DNA of 5,474 nucleotides from Firmicutes bacterium UBA3914. GTDB taxonomy: Bacteria > Bacillota > Limnochordia > Darwinibacteriales > Darwinibacteriaceae. Position numbers and translations under genes: made by a program. The notes beneath the pieces were generated by a model. The model was not told the DNA's origin, made no database searches, and saw nothing but the letters and a program-made list of their open reading frames with translations. The stretch covers positions 1,630-7,103 of the forward strand of contig DGEY01000021.1 of assembly GCA_002391385.1 (NCBI GenBank), written 5' to 3'. Below are positions 1 through 5,474 of the stretch, one piece after another; the first letter of the stretch is position 1; every line of letters starts with the position of its first letter.

Positions 1-889
1 CTTTGATGCAGAGGGCAGGCTGTGGATGGTGTACGGATCTTACTCCGGCGGCATTTTCATCGTGGAAATGGATCCGGAAACCGGGTTTCCACTGCCCGAT
101 CAGGGCTACGGGAAGCGCTTGGCTGGCGGAAATCACAGCCGCATTGAGGGACCTTACATACTCTACCACCCTGACCAGGACTACTACTATCTCTTCCTCA
201 GCTTCGGCGGTCTCGGCTCCCGGGGAGGTTACAACATCAGGGTAGCCCGCTCGAAAAACCCAGATGGACCGTATTACGACTCCGAAGGGAAAGACATGAT
301 CGATGCCCACGGCCCCAGTGGAAGCTTCTTCGACGATGCGGCTATTGAGCCCTACGGGGTCAAGCTCGTGGGGAACTTCCTGTTCAGGCTGAACCGGGGG
401 ATCTACGGATACGTCTCCCCCGGTCACAACTCCGCCTATTACGATCCAAAGACCGGCCGCACCTTCCTTGTCATGCACACTCGCTTTCCCCTAACGGGAG
501 AGTATCATGAGGTCCGAACGCACCAGCTGTTTTTCAACGAAGACGGCTGGCCGGTCATGTCTGTGCTGCCCTATGCCTACGAGTTCCTGGAGCCGGTCAG
601 CGAGGAAGCGGTCATCGGGGATTACCTTTGCGTAAACCACGGGAAGGACATCTCCTCGAAGATGAAACCAGCTGTGGCCATCACCCTCAACCCTGATAGG
701 ACCATATCCGGTGAGGTCAGCGGTTCCTGGCGGCTGGTGGGGGAATGGTTTGCCCACCTGATCATTGACGGAGAAGTGTACAAAGGCGTGTTTGTTCGCC
801 AGTGGGATCCGGCGTTGGCCAGATCGGTGATGACCTTTACAGCCCTCTCCCACCGCGGGGTTGCTGTCTGGGGCAAGGAGAAGGAGTAA
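1..889 (+). CDS. GH43 endo-1,5-alpha-L-arabinanase, C-terminal part (5' end outside window)
   Basis: This enzyme would hydrolyse internal alpha-1,5-arabinofuranosyl bonds of arabinan, a side chain of plant pectin. The reading frame is open from base 2, giving 295 visible residues and a TAA stop at 887-889; the start lies upstream. Numbering from the codon at 2-4, residues 7-17 (LWMVYGSYSGG) and the IEGPY motif at 48-52 belong to the five-bladed GH43 propeller. Glu49 (146-148) is the expected general acid. GHNSAYYD (141-148) carries the conserved His142 that in long arabinanases sits by the active-site metal. The stretch from about residue 205 to the end, with GVFVRQWD (262-269) and MTFTALS (277-283), matches the beta-rich C-terminal domain of long arabinanases such as B. 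subtilis Abn2/YxiA, from memory of that family. Such proteins are about 470 residues, so roughly the last 60% is present. The nucleophile-side Asp, any pKa-modulating Asp and any signal peptide are out of view, so export cannot be judged. An exo-acting GH43 is less likely given the C-terminal domain. Confidence 0.93.
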   Translation, partial: FDAEGRLWMVYGSYSGGIFIVEMDPETGFPLPDQGYGKRLAGGNHSRIEGPYILYHPDQDYYYLFLSFGGLGSRGGYNIRVARSKNPDGPYYDSEGKDMIDAHGPSGSFFDDAAIEPYGVKLVGNFLFRLNRGIYGYVSPGHNSAYYDPKTGRTFLVMHTRFPLTGEYHEVRTHQLFFNEDGWPVMSVLPYAYEFLEPVSEEAVIGDYLCVNHGKDISSKMKPAVAITLNPDRTISGEVSGSWRLVGEWFAHLIIDGEVYKGVFVRQWDPALARSVMTFTALSHRGVAVWGKEKE

Positions 890-914
890 ACAGCTGGAGA
901 AAGGCTAGACGCAG

Positions 915-945
915 ACGAAGCCCGGGCCATGGCCCGGGCTGTCGT
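915..945. terminator. Perfect GC-rich palindrome in the convergent gap; candidate bidirectional terminator hairpin
   Basis: Bases 919-940 form a perfect 22-base palindrome. As RNA it gives a 9-bp stem (AGCCCGGGC pairing with GCCCGGGCT) closed by a CATG loop. ACGA (915-918) can add four pairs with TCGT (942-945) if G941 is bulged. It lies 29 bases after the arabinanase stop and about 40 bases beyond the livF stop, where convergent units should end. Neither strand has a U-run after the stem (TTGAGAAGG on plus, CTGCG on minus), so it is not a textbook intrinsic terminator. It may instead stabilise the 3' ends of both transcripts or act with Rho. Confidence 0.5.
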
Positions 946-961
946 TGAGAAGGGCTAGCTG

Positions 962-995
962 CCTGGGTGGGGGCCGGTTTCAGCCCACCCCCAGG
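962..995 (-). other. Imperfect G/C stem spanning the livF stop codon
   Basis: GGGTGGG at 965-971 is the exact reverse complement of CCCACCC at 984-990. Flanking CC (962-963) and GG (994-995) can extend the stem with bulges. The livF stop codon (980-982) lies in the loop. On the minus strand the distal arm is followed by AGGCAGCTAGCCC with no U-run. It could be a transcript-end structure working with the palindrome at 919-940, or chance pairing in GC-rich DNA. Confidence 0.25.
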
Positions 996-1687
996 TAGAT
1001 CTCTTGGATGCGACCGTCGGAGGCCACTTCGCGGGCACTACCGGCCAGAGCGATGCTGCCCGTTTCCAGAACACAGGCCTTGTGCGAAATGGCCAGGGCC
1101 AGCTGGGCGTTCTGCTCCACGAGCAGGATGGTGGTACCCCGACGGTTGATCTCTTTGATGAAGGCGAAAATCTCCTCGACCAAGATGGGCGCAAGGCCCA
1201 TGGAGGGTTCGTCCAGCAGAAGCAGTTTCGGGCGGCCCATCAGGCCGCGGCCCATGGCCAGCATTTGCTGCTCACCGCCGCTGAGGGAACCGGCGTCCTG
1301 TTTGCGCCGTTCGGCCAGCCGCGGGAAAAGCTCGAAGACCGCCTCCAAATCTTCTTTGATCCCGGCCTTATCACGGCGAGAATACGCGCCCAAAAGGAGA
1401 TTATCCGCCACAGACAAGCCCGCAAAGATCCGGCGACCCTCAGGCACATGCACCAGGCCCAGCCCCGGCAGCGCGTGGCTGGGGACCGAGGTGATATCCC
1501 TGCCGGCGAAAAGCACTCGACCAGAAGTCTTGGGGAGCAGGCCGGAGAGTGCCTTGAGCGTAGTCGTTTTCCCTGCACCGTTGGAGCCCAGCAGGGTAAA
1601 GATCTCCCCTTCGTGGACCTCAAAGCTGATCCCCTTGAGCGCCTGAATCACTCCATAATGCACAGTGAGATTCTCCACCGCCAGCAT
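980..1687 (-). CDS. livF: Branched-chain amino acid ABC transporter ATP-binding protein LivF
   Basis: One of the two cytoplasmic ATPase subunits that power LIV-type uptake, 235 residues, the usual length for LivF. Visible motifs are Walker A GSNGAGKT (34-41), the VPEGRRIF segment (81-88) diagnostic of LivF, signature LSGGEQQ (135-141) and Walker B LLLLDE (155-160) followed by PSMGLAP. The switch position is VEQN (190-193), with Gln192 where most ABC ATPases have His; this is normal for LivF. ATG at 1687 is chosen because homology begins at once (MLAVENLTVHYG) and it sits 2 bases after the livG stop. In-frame starts further upstream would run deep into livG. I see no good Shine-Dalgarno in front of it, so translation probably depends on ribosomes finishing livG. 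It is the last gene of the operon. Confidence 0.96.
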   Translation of the reverse strand: MLAVENLTVHYGVIQALKGISFEVHEGEIFTLLGSNGAGKTTTLKALSGLLPKTSGRVLFAGRDITSVPSHALPGLGLVHVPEGRRIFAGLSVADNLLLGAYSRRDKAGIKEDLEAVFELFPRLAERRKQDAGSLSGGEQQMLAMGRGLMGRPKLLLLDEPSMGLAPILVEEIFAFIKEINRRGTTILLVEQNAQLALAISHKACVLETGSIALAGSAREVASDGRIQEIYLGVG

Positions 1688-1689
1688 GG

Positions 1690-2466
1690 TCAGTTCAGGG
1701 AGCCGCCCAGGTAAGCCTCGACGACCCGCCGGTCGGTCTGGATGGACTTGGGATCGCCAGTGGCTATAAGATGACCGTGATCCAACACGAACAGCTTCTC
1801 GCACAGGTTCATCACCAACTTCATGTCATGTTCTATCAGCAAAATGGTGATCTTCAGGCTGTCCCGCAGCTCGCGGATGAGTTCAAGAAGATCCTGTGTT
1901 TCCTGGGGATTCATGCCGGCGGCCGGCTCGTCCAGAAGCAGGAGCTTCGGAGAGAGCATGAGGGCCCGGGCAATTTCCACCCGCCGCTGTTCACCGTAGG
2001 GGAGGTTCCCGGCGAGCTGGTGGGCTTTGTCTGCCAGACCCGCGAGCTCAAGGGCTTCCCTAGCTTTACCCGTGATCTGCGCTTCCTCCCGCTGGAAAGC
2101 AGGGGAGCGAAACAGACCGCAGAGCAGAGAATACCGGCGGTTCTTGTGATAAGCAATGCGCAGATTGTCCAGAACCGTGAGATTCTTGAACAGGCGGATG
2201 TTCTGGAAGGTGCGGGCAATCCCGTACCTGGCGATGGTATGGGCGGGCTGGTTCGTTAGCCGCTGGTTGTTGAAGCTGATCTCGCCGCCGCTTACAGGGC
2301 AAAGACCCGTCAGGGCGTTGAAGATGGTGGTCTTGCCGGCACCGTTGGGGCCAATCAACCCTGCCAGGGTCTGCTCCTTGAGGGCGAAACTCACTTCATC
2401 AACAGCCTTCAGCCCCCCAAATTGCACACAGAGGTTATTGACCATGAGTTCAGCTGTGCTGGCCAT
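1690..2466 (-). CDS. livG: Branched-chain amino acid ABC transporter ATP-binding protein LivG
   Basis: The second ATPase subunit of the LIV transporter, 258 residues, typical for LivG. It has Walker A GPNGAGKT (39-46), a canonical Q-loop in RTFQNIRLF (Gln88), the LivG-type signature LPYGEQRR (155-162) instead of LSGGQ, Walker B LLLLDE (175-180) followed by PAAGMNP, and a canonical switch His213 in LIEHDM. The region at about 106-126 (YHKNRRYSLL onward) is the extra helical insertion usual in LivG. ATG at 2466 is chosen because GGAAAGGAG lies 9 bases upstream. A TTG at 2487 and an ATG at 2445 are in frame but less well placed. The start overlaps the end of livM by 17 bases, implying coupled translation. 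It should pair with LivF and contact the LivH/LivM cytoplasmic loops. Confidence 0.97.
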   Translation of the reverse strand: MASTAELMVNNLCVQFGGLKAVDEVSFALKEQTLAGLIGPNGAGKTTIFNALTGLCPVSGGEISFNNQRLTNQPAHTIARYGIARTFQNIRLFKNLTVLDNLRIAYHKNRRYSLLCGLFRSPAFQREEAQITGKAREALELAGLADKAHQLAGNLPYGEQRRVEIARALMLSPKLLLLDEPAAGMNPQETQDLLELIRELRDSLKITILLIEHDMKLVMNLCEKLFVLDHGHLIATGDPKSIQTDRRVVEAYLGGSLN

Positions 2467-3412
2467 GTGTCCTCGCTCCTTTCCCAAGCGCTAGTAAAGA
2501 GCCCAGGGAGAATTCTCTGCCTGCCATCAGTCCTGCGGGGCGATAGATCATCACGGCGATAAGCAGGAGGGGGTAAATCACCATGCGGTACTCCGCCAAT
2601 CCCCGCAGGAACTCCGGCAGGATAGTTAAAACGATGGCGGCGATCACCGAACCGGTAAGACTGCCCAATCCTCCCAAGACGACCATGATCAGTATGTCAA
2701 TGGACTTTAGGAAGCCAATCTGGCTGGCCGTGGGAGCCATGTACTGCAGATAATGGCTGAAAAGGGCACCTGCTGTCCCGGCGAAGAATGCTCCCAAGGC
2801 GAAGGCCAGGACCTTGAAGTAGGTGCTGTTTACGCCCAGGGATTCCGCCGCGATCTCATCTTCCCGCACAGCCAAGCAGGCTCTGCCAAAATCTGAAGAC
2901 ACGAAGTTGCGGATCGCCACCACGGTGATGATCGCTATGAGATAAGCCAGCCCGAAGGTGGTGTACTTGGGGATTCCAGAAAACCCCCTGGCACCGCCGA
3001 CGGCATCGGTGTTCAGGATGATCACCCGGATGATCTCGCCAAAGCCTAAAGTGGCTATGGCCAGATAATCGCCGCGCAACCGCAGCGCCGGTAGCCCCAC
3101 AGCTATGCCCGTCAGCCCGGCCAGCAGACCCCCGCAGAGCAGGGCTGGCACGAACGGCACCTGCAGCTTGACTGTGAGGTACGCCGAGAGGTAAGCACCA
3201 ATGGCGAAGAACCCGGCATGGCCTATGGAAAACTGTCCCGTAAAACCGTTGATCAGGTTCAGGCTGACCACGAGGATGATATTGATGCAGCACAGGCTCA
3301 GGATTTGCACATGGTAGGGGAGGAGCACTCCCCGGCCCTCCAGGAGCCGCACTGCCGCGTAAACCAAGGCGAGAACCGCAGTCCAGAGCAAGCCCATCAG
3401 CTTGTTTTTCAC
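2450..3412 (-). CDS. livM: Branched-chain amino acid ABC transporter permease LivM
   Basis: Integral membrane subunit of the LIV transporter, 320 residues, rich in hydrophobic segments (about eight or more membrane spans judged by eye). Family-defining motifs are LINGFTGQFSIGHAGFFAIG (53-72), LRLRGDYLAIATLGFGEI (110-127), the cytoplasmic coupling loop around VREDEIAAESLGV (182-194) that meets an ATPase, and VLGGLGSLTGS (245-255). The end is charged (KGARTHGQHS). The start is GTG at 3412, three bases after the livH stop, with GGAGAAGGTG (3419-3428 on the complementary strand) 6 bases before it. An ATG five codons in (3397) lacks a comparable site. LivM and LivH together form the translocation pore; LivM is typically the longer of the pair, as here. 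Confidence 0.96.
   Translation of the reverse strand: MKNKLMGLLWTAVLALVYAAVRLLEGRGVLLPYHVQILSLCCINIILVVSLNLINGFTGQFSIGHAGFFAIGAYLSAYLTVKLQVPFVPALLCGGLLAGLTGIAVGLPALRLRGDYLAIATLGFGEIIRVIILNTDAVGGARGFSGIPKYTTFGLAYLIAIITVVAIRNFVSSDFGRACLAVREDEIAAESLGVNSTYFKVLAFALGAFFAGTAGALFSHYLQYMAPTASQIGFLKSIDILIMVVLGGLGSLTGSVIAAIVLTILPEFLRGLAEYRMVIYPLLLIAVMIYRPAGLMAGREFSLGSLLALGKGARTHGQHS
2476..2484 (-). promoter_or_regulatory. Shine-Dalgarno of livG inside the livM coding end
   Basis: GGAAAGGAG on the minus strand, ending 9 bases before the livG ATG at 2466, lies within the last codons of livM. It supports the 2466 start over TTG 2487 and ATG 2445, and gives livG its own initiation signal despite the 17-base overlap. 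Confidence 0.7.
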
Positions 3413-3415
3413 TCT

Positions 3416-4300
3416 CTACACCTTCTCCATGCCTTTTTTGCCGAGCAGTCCGTTGGGGCGGAAGAGCAGGACCACGATGAGCACTGCAAAGGCCACAGCA
3501 TCCCTCAGGGTGGAGGACCCCAGCGTGACCACTAGGTTCTCGGCAACACCCATCAAAAGCCCACCCAGCACTGCCCCTGGAACTATGCCGATACCGCCCA
3601 GCACCGCCGCTACAAACGCCTTCAGGCCAGGCATCGTCCCCATGTAGGGGTCGATGCGGTTGTAGTACATCCCGACCAGGATACCAGCCGTAGCGGCCAA
3701 GGCTGAACCTAGGGCGAAAGTGCAGGAGATGATGCGGTCAACGTTGATCCCCATCAACAGGGCTGCCTCTTTGTCCCGGGCCACTGCCCGCATGGCTTTA
3801 CCGAACTTGGTGTAGGTGACCAGAACGTGCAGTGCCACCATGAGCAGCAGGGCCACCCCGAAGATCAGGAGCTGCCTGTTGGTGATGAACACCGGCCCCA
3901 GCTGAATGCGGCGGAAGGACATGACTTGAGGGAAAGGTTTAAACGATGCCCCAAACACCAGCTGGGCGGTGCTCTGGAAGAGAAGAGACGCTCCGATGGC
4001 CGTGATCAACACGGAGATGCGCGGCGAATTCCGCAGCGGCCGGTAGGCGATCCTCTCCAGCAGCACTCCCACCACAGCCGCGGCCGTCATGGAAAGCAGC
4101 ATGGCCGGGACCAGTGAGAACCTGAACATGGTGATGGCGTAGAACCCGAAGTAGGCGCCCAGCATATACATCTCGCCATGGGCGAAGTTGATCAGTTTGA
4201 TAATGCCGTAGACCATGGTGTAGCCCAAGGCGATCAGAGCGTACACGCTGCCCAAGGCCAGGCCGTTGAGGAGCTGCTGGAGCGCAACCTGCCAAGCCAT
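3416..4300 (-). CDS. livH: Branched-chain amino acid ABC transporter permease LivH
   Basis: The partner membrane subunit, 294 residues, the usual LivH length. It opens with the conserved first-span region QQLLNGLALGSVYALIALGY (8-27), then INFAHGEMYMLGAY (37-50), which marks LivH-type permeases. ERIAYRPLR (82-90), the ATPase-coupling loop MRAVARDKEAALLMGIN (170-186), PGLKAFVAAVLGGIG (224-238) and the terminal RPNGLLGKKG (281-290) are also family-typical. About eight membrane spans are apparent by eye. ATG at 4300 follows the binding-protein stop by 4 bases. Its ribosome binding site GGAAGG lies 7 bases upstream and overlaps that gene's last codons and stop. No truncation or odd residues are seen. 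The order after the binding protein is the classical livH then livM. Confidence 0.97.
   Translation of the reverse strand: MAWQVALQQLLNGLALGSVYALIALGYTMVYGIIKLINFAHGEMYMLGAYFGFYAITMFRFSLVPAMLLSMTAAAVVGVLLERIAYRPLRNSPRISVLITAIGASLLFQSTAQLVFGASFKPFPQVMSFRRIQLGPVFITNRQLLIFGVALLLMVALHVLVTYTKFGKAMRAVARDKEAALLMGINVDRIISCTFALGSALAATAGILVGMYYNRIDPYMGTMPGLKAFVAAVLGGIGIVPGAVLGGLLMGVAENLVVTLGSSTLRDAVAFAVLIVVLLFRPNGLLGKKGMEKV
3419..3428 (-). promoter_or_regulatory. Shine-Dalgarno of livM supporting its GTG start
   Basis: GGAGAAGGTG on the minus strand lies in the last codons of livH, 6 bases before the GTG at 3412. No comparable site precedes the in-frame ATG at 3397, so the GTG is preferred. Confidence 0.6.
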
Positions 4301-4304
4301 GGCT

Positions 4305-5450
4305 TCACCTTCCCACAGGATCGATGCGCGTTACTAACTCCCACTGCCCGCCGGTGATTCTCAGGATGACAGCGGACTTGATGGGGGTTCCTTCAGGATC
4401 CATGTTGATTGTGCCCGTAACCCCTTCGATGTCGCCCACGGTACCCAGGGCGTTTTTCAGCGCCTCAGGGTCGGTGGAGCCCGCTGCTTCCAGTGCTTTG
4501 GCTACGATCAGCGTGCCATCATACCCCAGAGCGGCCAGGGCATCGGGTGCCTGCCCGAAGGCCTCCTTGTAGCGGGCAATGAAGTCTTGAGTTGCAGGGC
4601 TGTCGACGTCTGCGGAGTAGTGATTGACGATATACCCGCCTTCCTCAAAGCCTCCAGCCAGTGCACTGAGATCGGGCGAATCCCAACCATCCACACCGAG
4701 CATAACCGCATCCATGCCCATCAGGCGCGCCTGCATCAGAATGGGGCCCGCGGTGGAGTAGTAATCCGGAATAAAAAGCGCCTCGGGGTTGCGCATGGCC
4801 AGGGAAGTCAGCTGCGCACTGAAGTCCGTGTCCCCGGTTGAGTAGGATTCTTCGGCGACGATCTTGCCTCCGAGCTCTTCAAAGGTAGTCTTGAAGGCTG
4901 TCCGCAGGCCAACAGAGTAATCATTGGCCACATCATAAATGATTGCCGCTTCCTTGAGTCCCAAATACTCGATGGCGAACTGGGCCATCACCCGGCCTTG
5001 GAACGAGTCCTTGTAGGCTCCCCGGAAGATGTAGTCCCCCACAGATGTGATCTGGTCGCCTGTGCCGGTGGGTGTGAGCATGGGCACACCGGCCGCCTGG
5101 CAGATGGGGGCCACAGCCATAACGGCGGGAGTAATCACGGGTCCTAGGATGAGCGCTACATTCTCCCGGTCGATCAACCGCCTGGCGGCTTGGGCAGCCT
5201 CGGTGCCATCGCCTTTGTCGTCGAGGATGATTAGGCTGATCTGGCGCCCGTTGATGCCACCAGCAGCATTGATGTCCTCCACAGCCATGGTCACAGCATT
5301 CCGCACCGACTGACCATAGGTGGAGACGCTGCCCGTTAGGGAAGAGATCACGCCGATCTTAATAGCATCCCCCTGGGCGGCAGCGGGAACGGTCAAAGCC
5401 AGGATCACCATCACACACACAAGCATTGTCTTCCATCGAGCATGGGACAT
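4305..5450 (-). CDS. livK: Branched-chain amino acid ABC transporter substrate-binding protein (LivK/LivJ-like)
   Basis: Extracytoplasmic type I periplasmic-binding-fold receptor that delivers ligand to LivHM, 381 residues, normal for the family. Residues 1-25 are a signal peptide: basic start (SHARWK), hydrophobic core MLVCVMVILALTV, and a signal peptidase I site probably after AAA at 23-25. The mature part begins IKIGVISSLTGS (30-41) and shows the family landmarks AVEDINAAGGINGR (56-69), GPVITPAVMAVAP (103-115), LTPTGTG (125-131), IIYDVANDYSVG (170-181) and GVDGWDSPDL (252-261). Thr107, the 126-130 loop and Asp254 sit where LIV-type receptors bind the ligand amino-acid backbone, by comparison from memory. 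No lipobox is present; Cys12 is mid-core with the wrong preceding residues. ATG at 5450 is preferred over GTG at 5468, since GGAGGAG lies 9 bases before it. It is the first gene visible in the operon. The exact ligand cannot be fixed from sequence. Confidence 0.95.
   Translation of the reverse strand: MSHARWKTMLVCVMVILALTVPAAAQGDAIKIGVISSLTGSVSTYGQSVRNAVTMAVEDINAAGGINGRQISLIILDDKGDGTEAAQAARRLIDRENVALILGPVITPAVMAVAPICQAAGVPMLTPTGTGDQITSVGDYIFRGAYKDSFQGRVMAQFAIEYLGLKEAAIIYDVANDYSVGLRTAFKTTFEELGGKIVAEESYSTGDTDFSAQLTSLAMRNPEALFIPDYYSTAGPILMQARLMGMDAVMLGVDGWDSPDLSALAGGFEEGGYIVNHYSADVDSPATQDFIARYKEAFGQAPDALAALGYDGTLIVAKALEAAGSTDPEALKNALGTVGDIEGVTGTINMDPEGTPIKSAVILRITGGQWELVTRIDPVGR
4308..4313 (-). 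promoter_or_regulatory. Shine-Dalgarno of livH overlapping the end of the binding-protein gene
   Basis: GGAAGG on the minus strand lies 7 bases before the livH ATG at 4300. It is made of the last sense codons of the binding-protein gene and runs straight into its TGA stop (4305-4307), so ribosomes ending the upstream gene cover the livH site. Confidence 0.6.
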
Positions 5451-5459
5451 TTCGTCACA

Positions 5460-5466
5460 CTCCTCC
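5460..5466 (-). promoter_or_regulatory. Strong Shine-Dalgarno site of the binding-protein gene
   Basis: On the minus strand GGAGGAG stands 9 bases (TGTGACGAA) before the ATG at 5450. It is the best ribosome binding site in the operon, consistent with the binding protein being made in excess over the membrane parts. It also decides the start, because the in-frame GTG at 5468 would put this site inside the coding region. The promoter is not in the window; only 8 bases remain upstream. Confidence 0.8.
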
Positions 5467-5474
5467 ACGTGTTT

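Noticed and set aside
491..930. Minus-strand open frames opposite the arabinanase 3' part
   Set aside because: The plus-strand frame encodes a clear GH43 C-terminal domain to its stop; the opposite frames have no family features and would run into the convergent hairpin.
1004..1714. Long open frames on the plus strand opposite livF (236 and 212 codons)
   Set aside because: They lie antisense to a gene with all ABC ATPase motifs, have low-complexity Arg/Pro/Ser- or Gln/His-rich translations with no recognisable domain, and are expected in GC-rich coding DNA.
1771..2259. 162-codon open frame on the plus strand opposite livG
   Set aside because: It is an antisense shadow of conserved LivG codons, with no ribosome binding site or domain that I recognise.
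5412..5421. (CA)5 dinucleotide run in the signal-peptide codons of the binding protein
   Set aside because: Considered as a slippage or phase-variation tract, but five units is too short to be convincing and the frame is intact.
1..5474. Possible functional cluster joining arabinan degradation with the transporter
   Set aside because: The units are convergent, do not share a promoter, and HAAT transporters are not known to carry arabino-oligosaccharides, so adjacency alone does not support a link.
1..5474. Mobile elements, CRISPR arrays, tRNA/rRNA, riboswitches
   Set aside because: Nearly all bases are accounted for by six conserved genes; the only gap over 25 bases is 890-979, which has no transposase, repeat array or RNA-gene signature.

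Overview
This is a compact, GC-rich bacterial segment with two converging transcription units and almost no non-coding DNA. The rightward unit (1-889) is the 3' part of a family GH43 glycoside hydrolase of the endo-1,5-alpha-L-arabinanase type, cut by the left edge of the window. The leftward unit (5450 down to 980) is a complete five-gene ABC transporter operon of the branched-chain amino acid (HAAT/LIV) family. Its order is substrate-binding protein, permease LivH, permease LivM, ATPase LivG, ATPase LivF, the same as the enterobacterial livKHMGF block.

Layout: 1-889 is the arabinanase C-terminal part. 890-979 is the convergent gap, holding a perfect palindrome able to form a strong hairpin (919-940), followed by a G/C-rich imperfect stem across the livF stop codon (about 962-995). 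980-1687 is livF, 1690-2466 livG, 2450-3412 livM (GTG start), 3416-4300 livH, and 4305-5450 the binding protein. The last 24 bases (5451-5474) hold only the binding protein's ribosome binding site; the operon promoter lies beyond the window. The five liv genes are 2-4 bases apart, or overlap by 17 bases at livM/livG, so they are very probably co-transcribed and translationally coupled.

How the genes work together: the exported binding protein captures the ligand, LivH and LivM form the membrane channel, and LivG and LivF form the ATPase heterodimer. The ligand is most likely leucine, isoleucine or valine. HAAT systems also carry other amino acids, amides, urea or aromatic acids, so this is a family-level call. 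The arabinanase would cut alpha-1,5-arabinan from plant pectin. Its convergent orientation gives no reason to link it functionally to the transporter.

Organism: strong GGAGG-type ribosome binding sites, a GTG start and a Bacillus/Clostridia-like arabinanase suggest a plant-polysaccharide-degrading Firmicutes-like bacterium. The binding protein has a signal-peptidase-I-type signal peptide with no lipobox. That fits a diderm cell better than a typical Gram-positive one, so a diderm Firmicutes lineage is one possibility. This placement is weak inference. I found no sign of an undescribed system: no mobile elements, CRISPR, RNA genes or anomalous genes.
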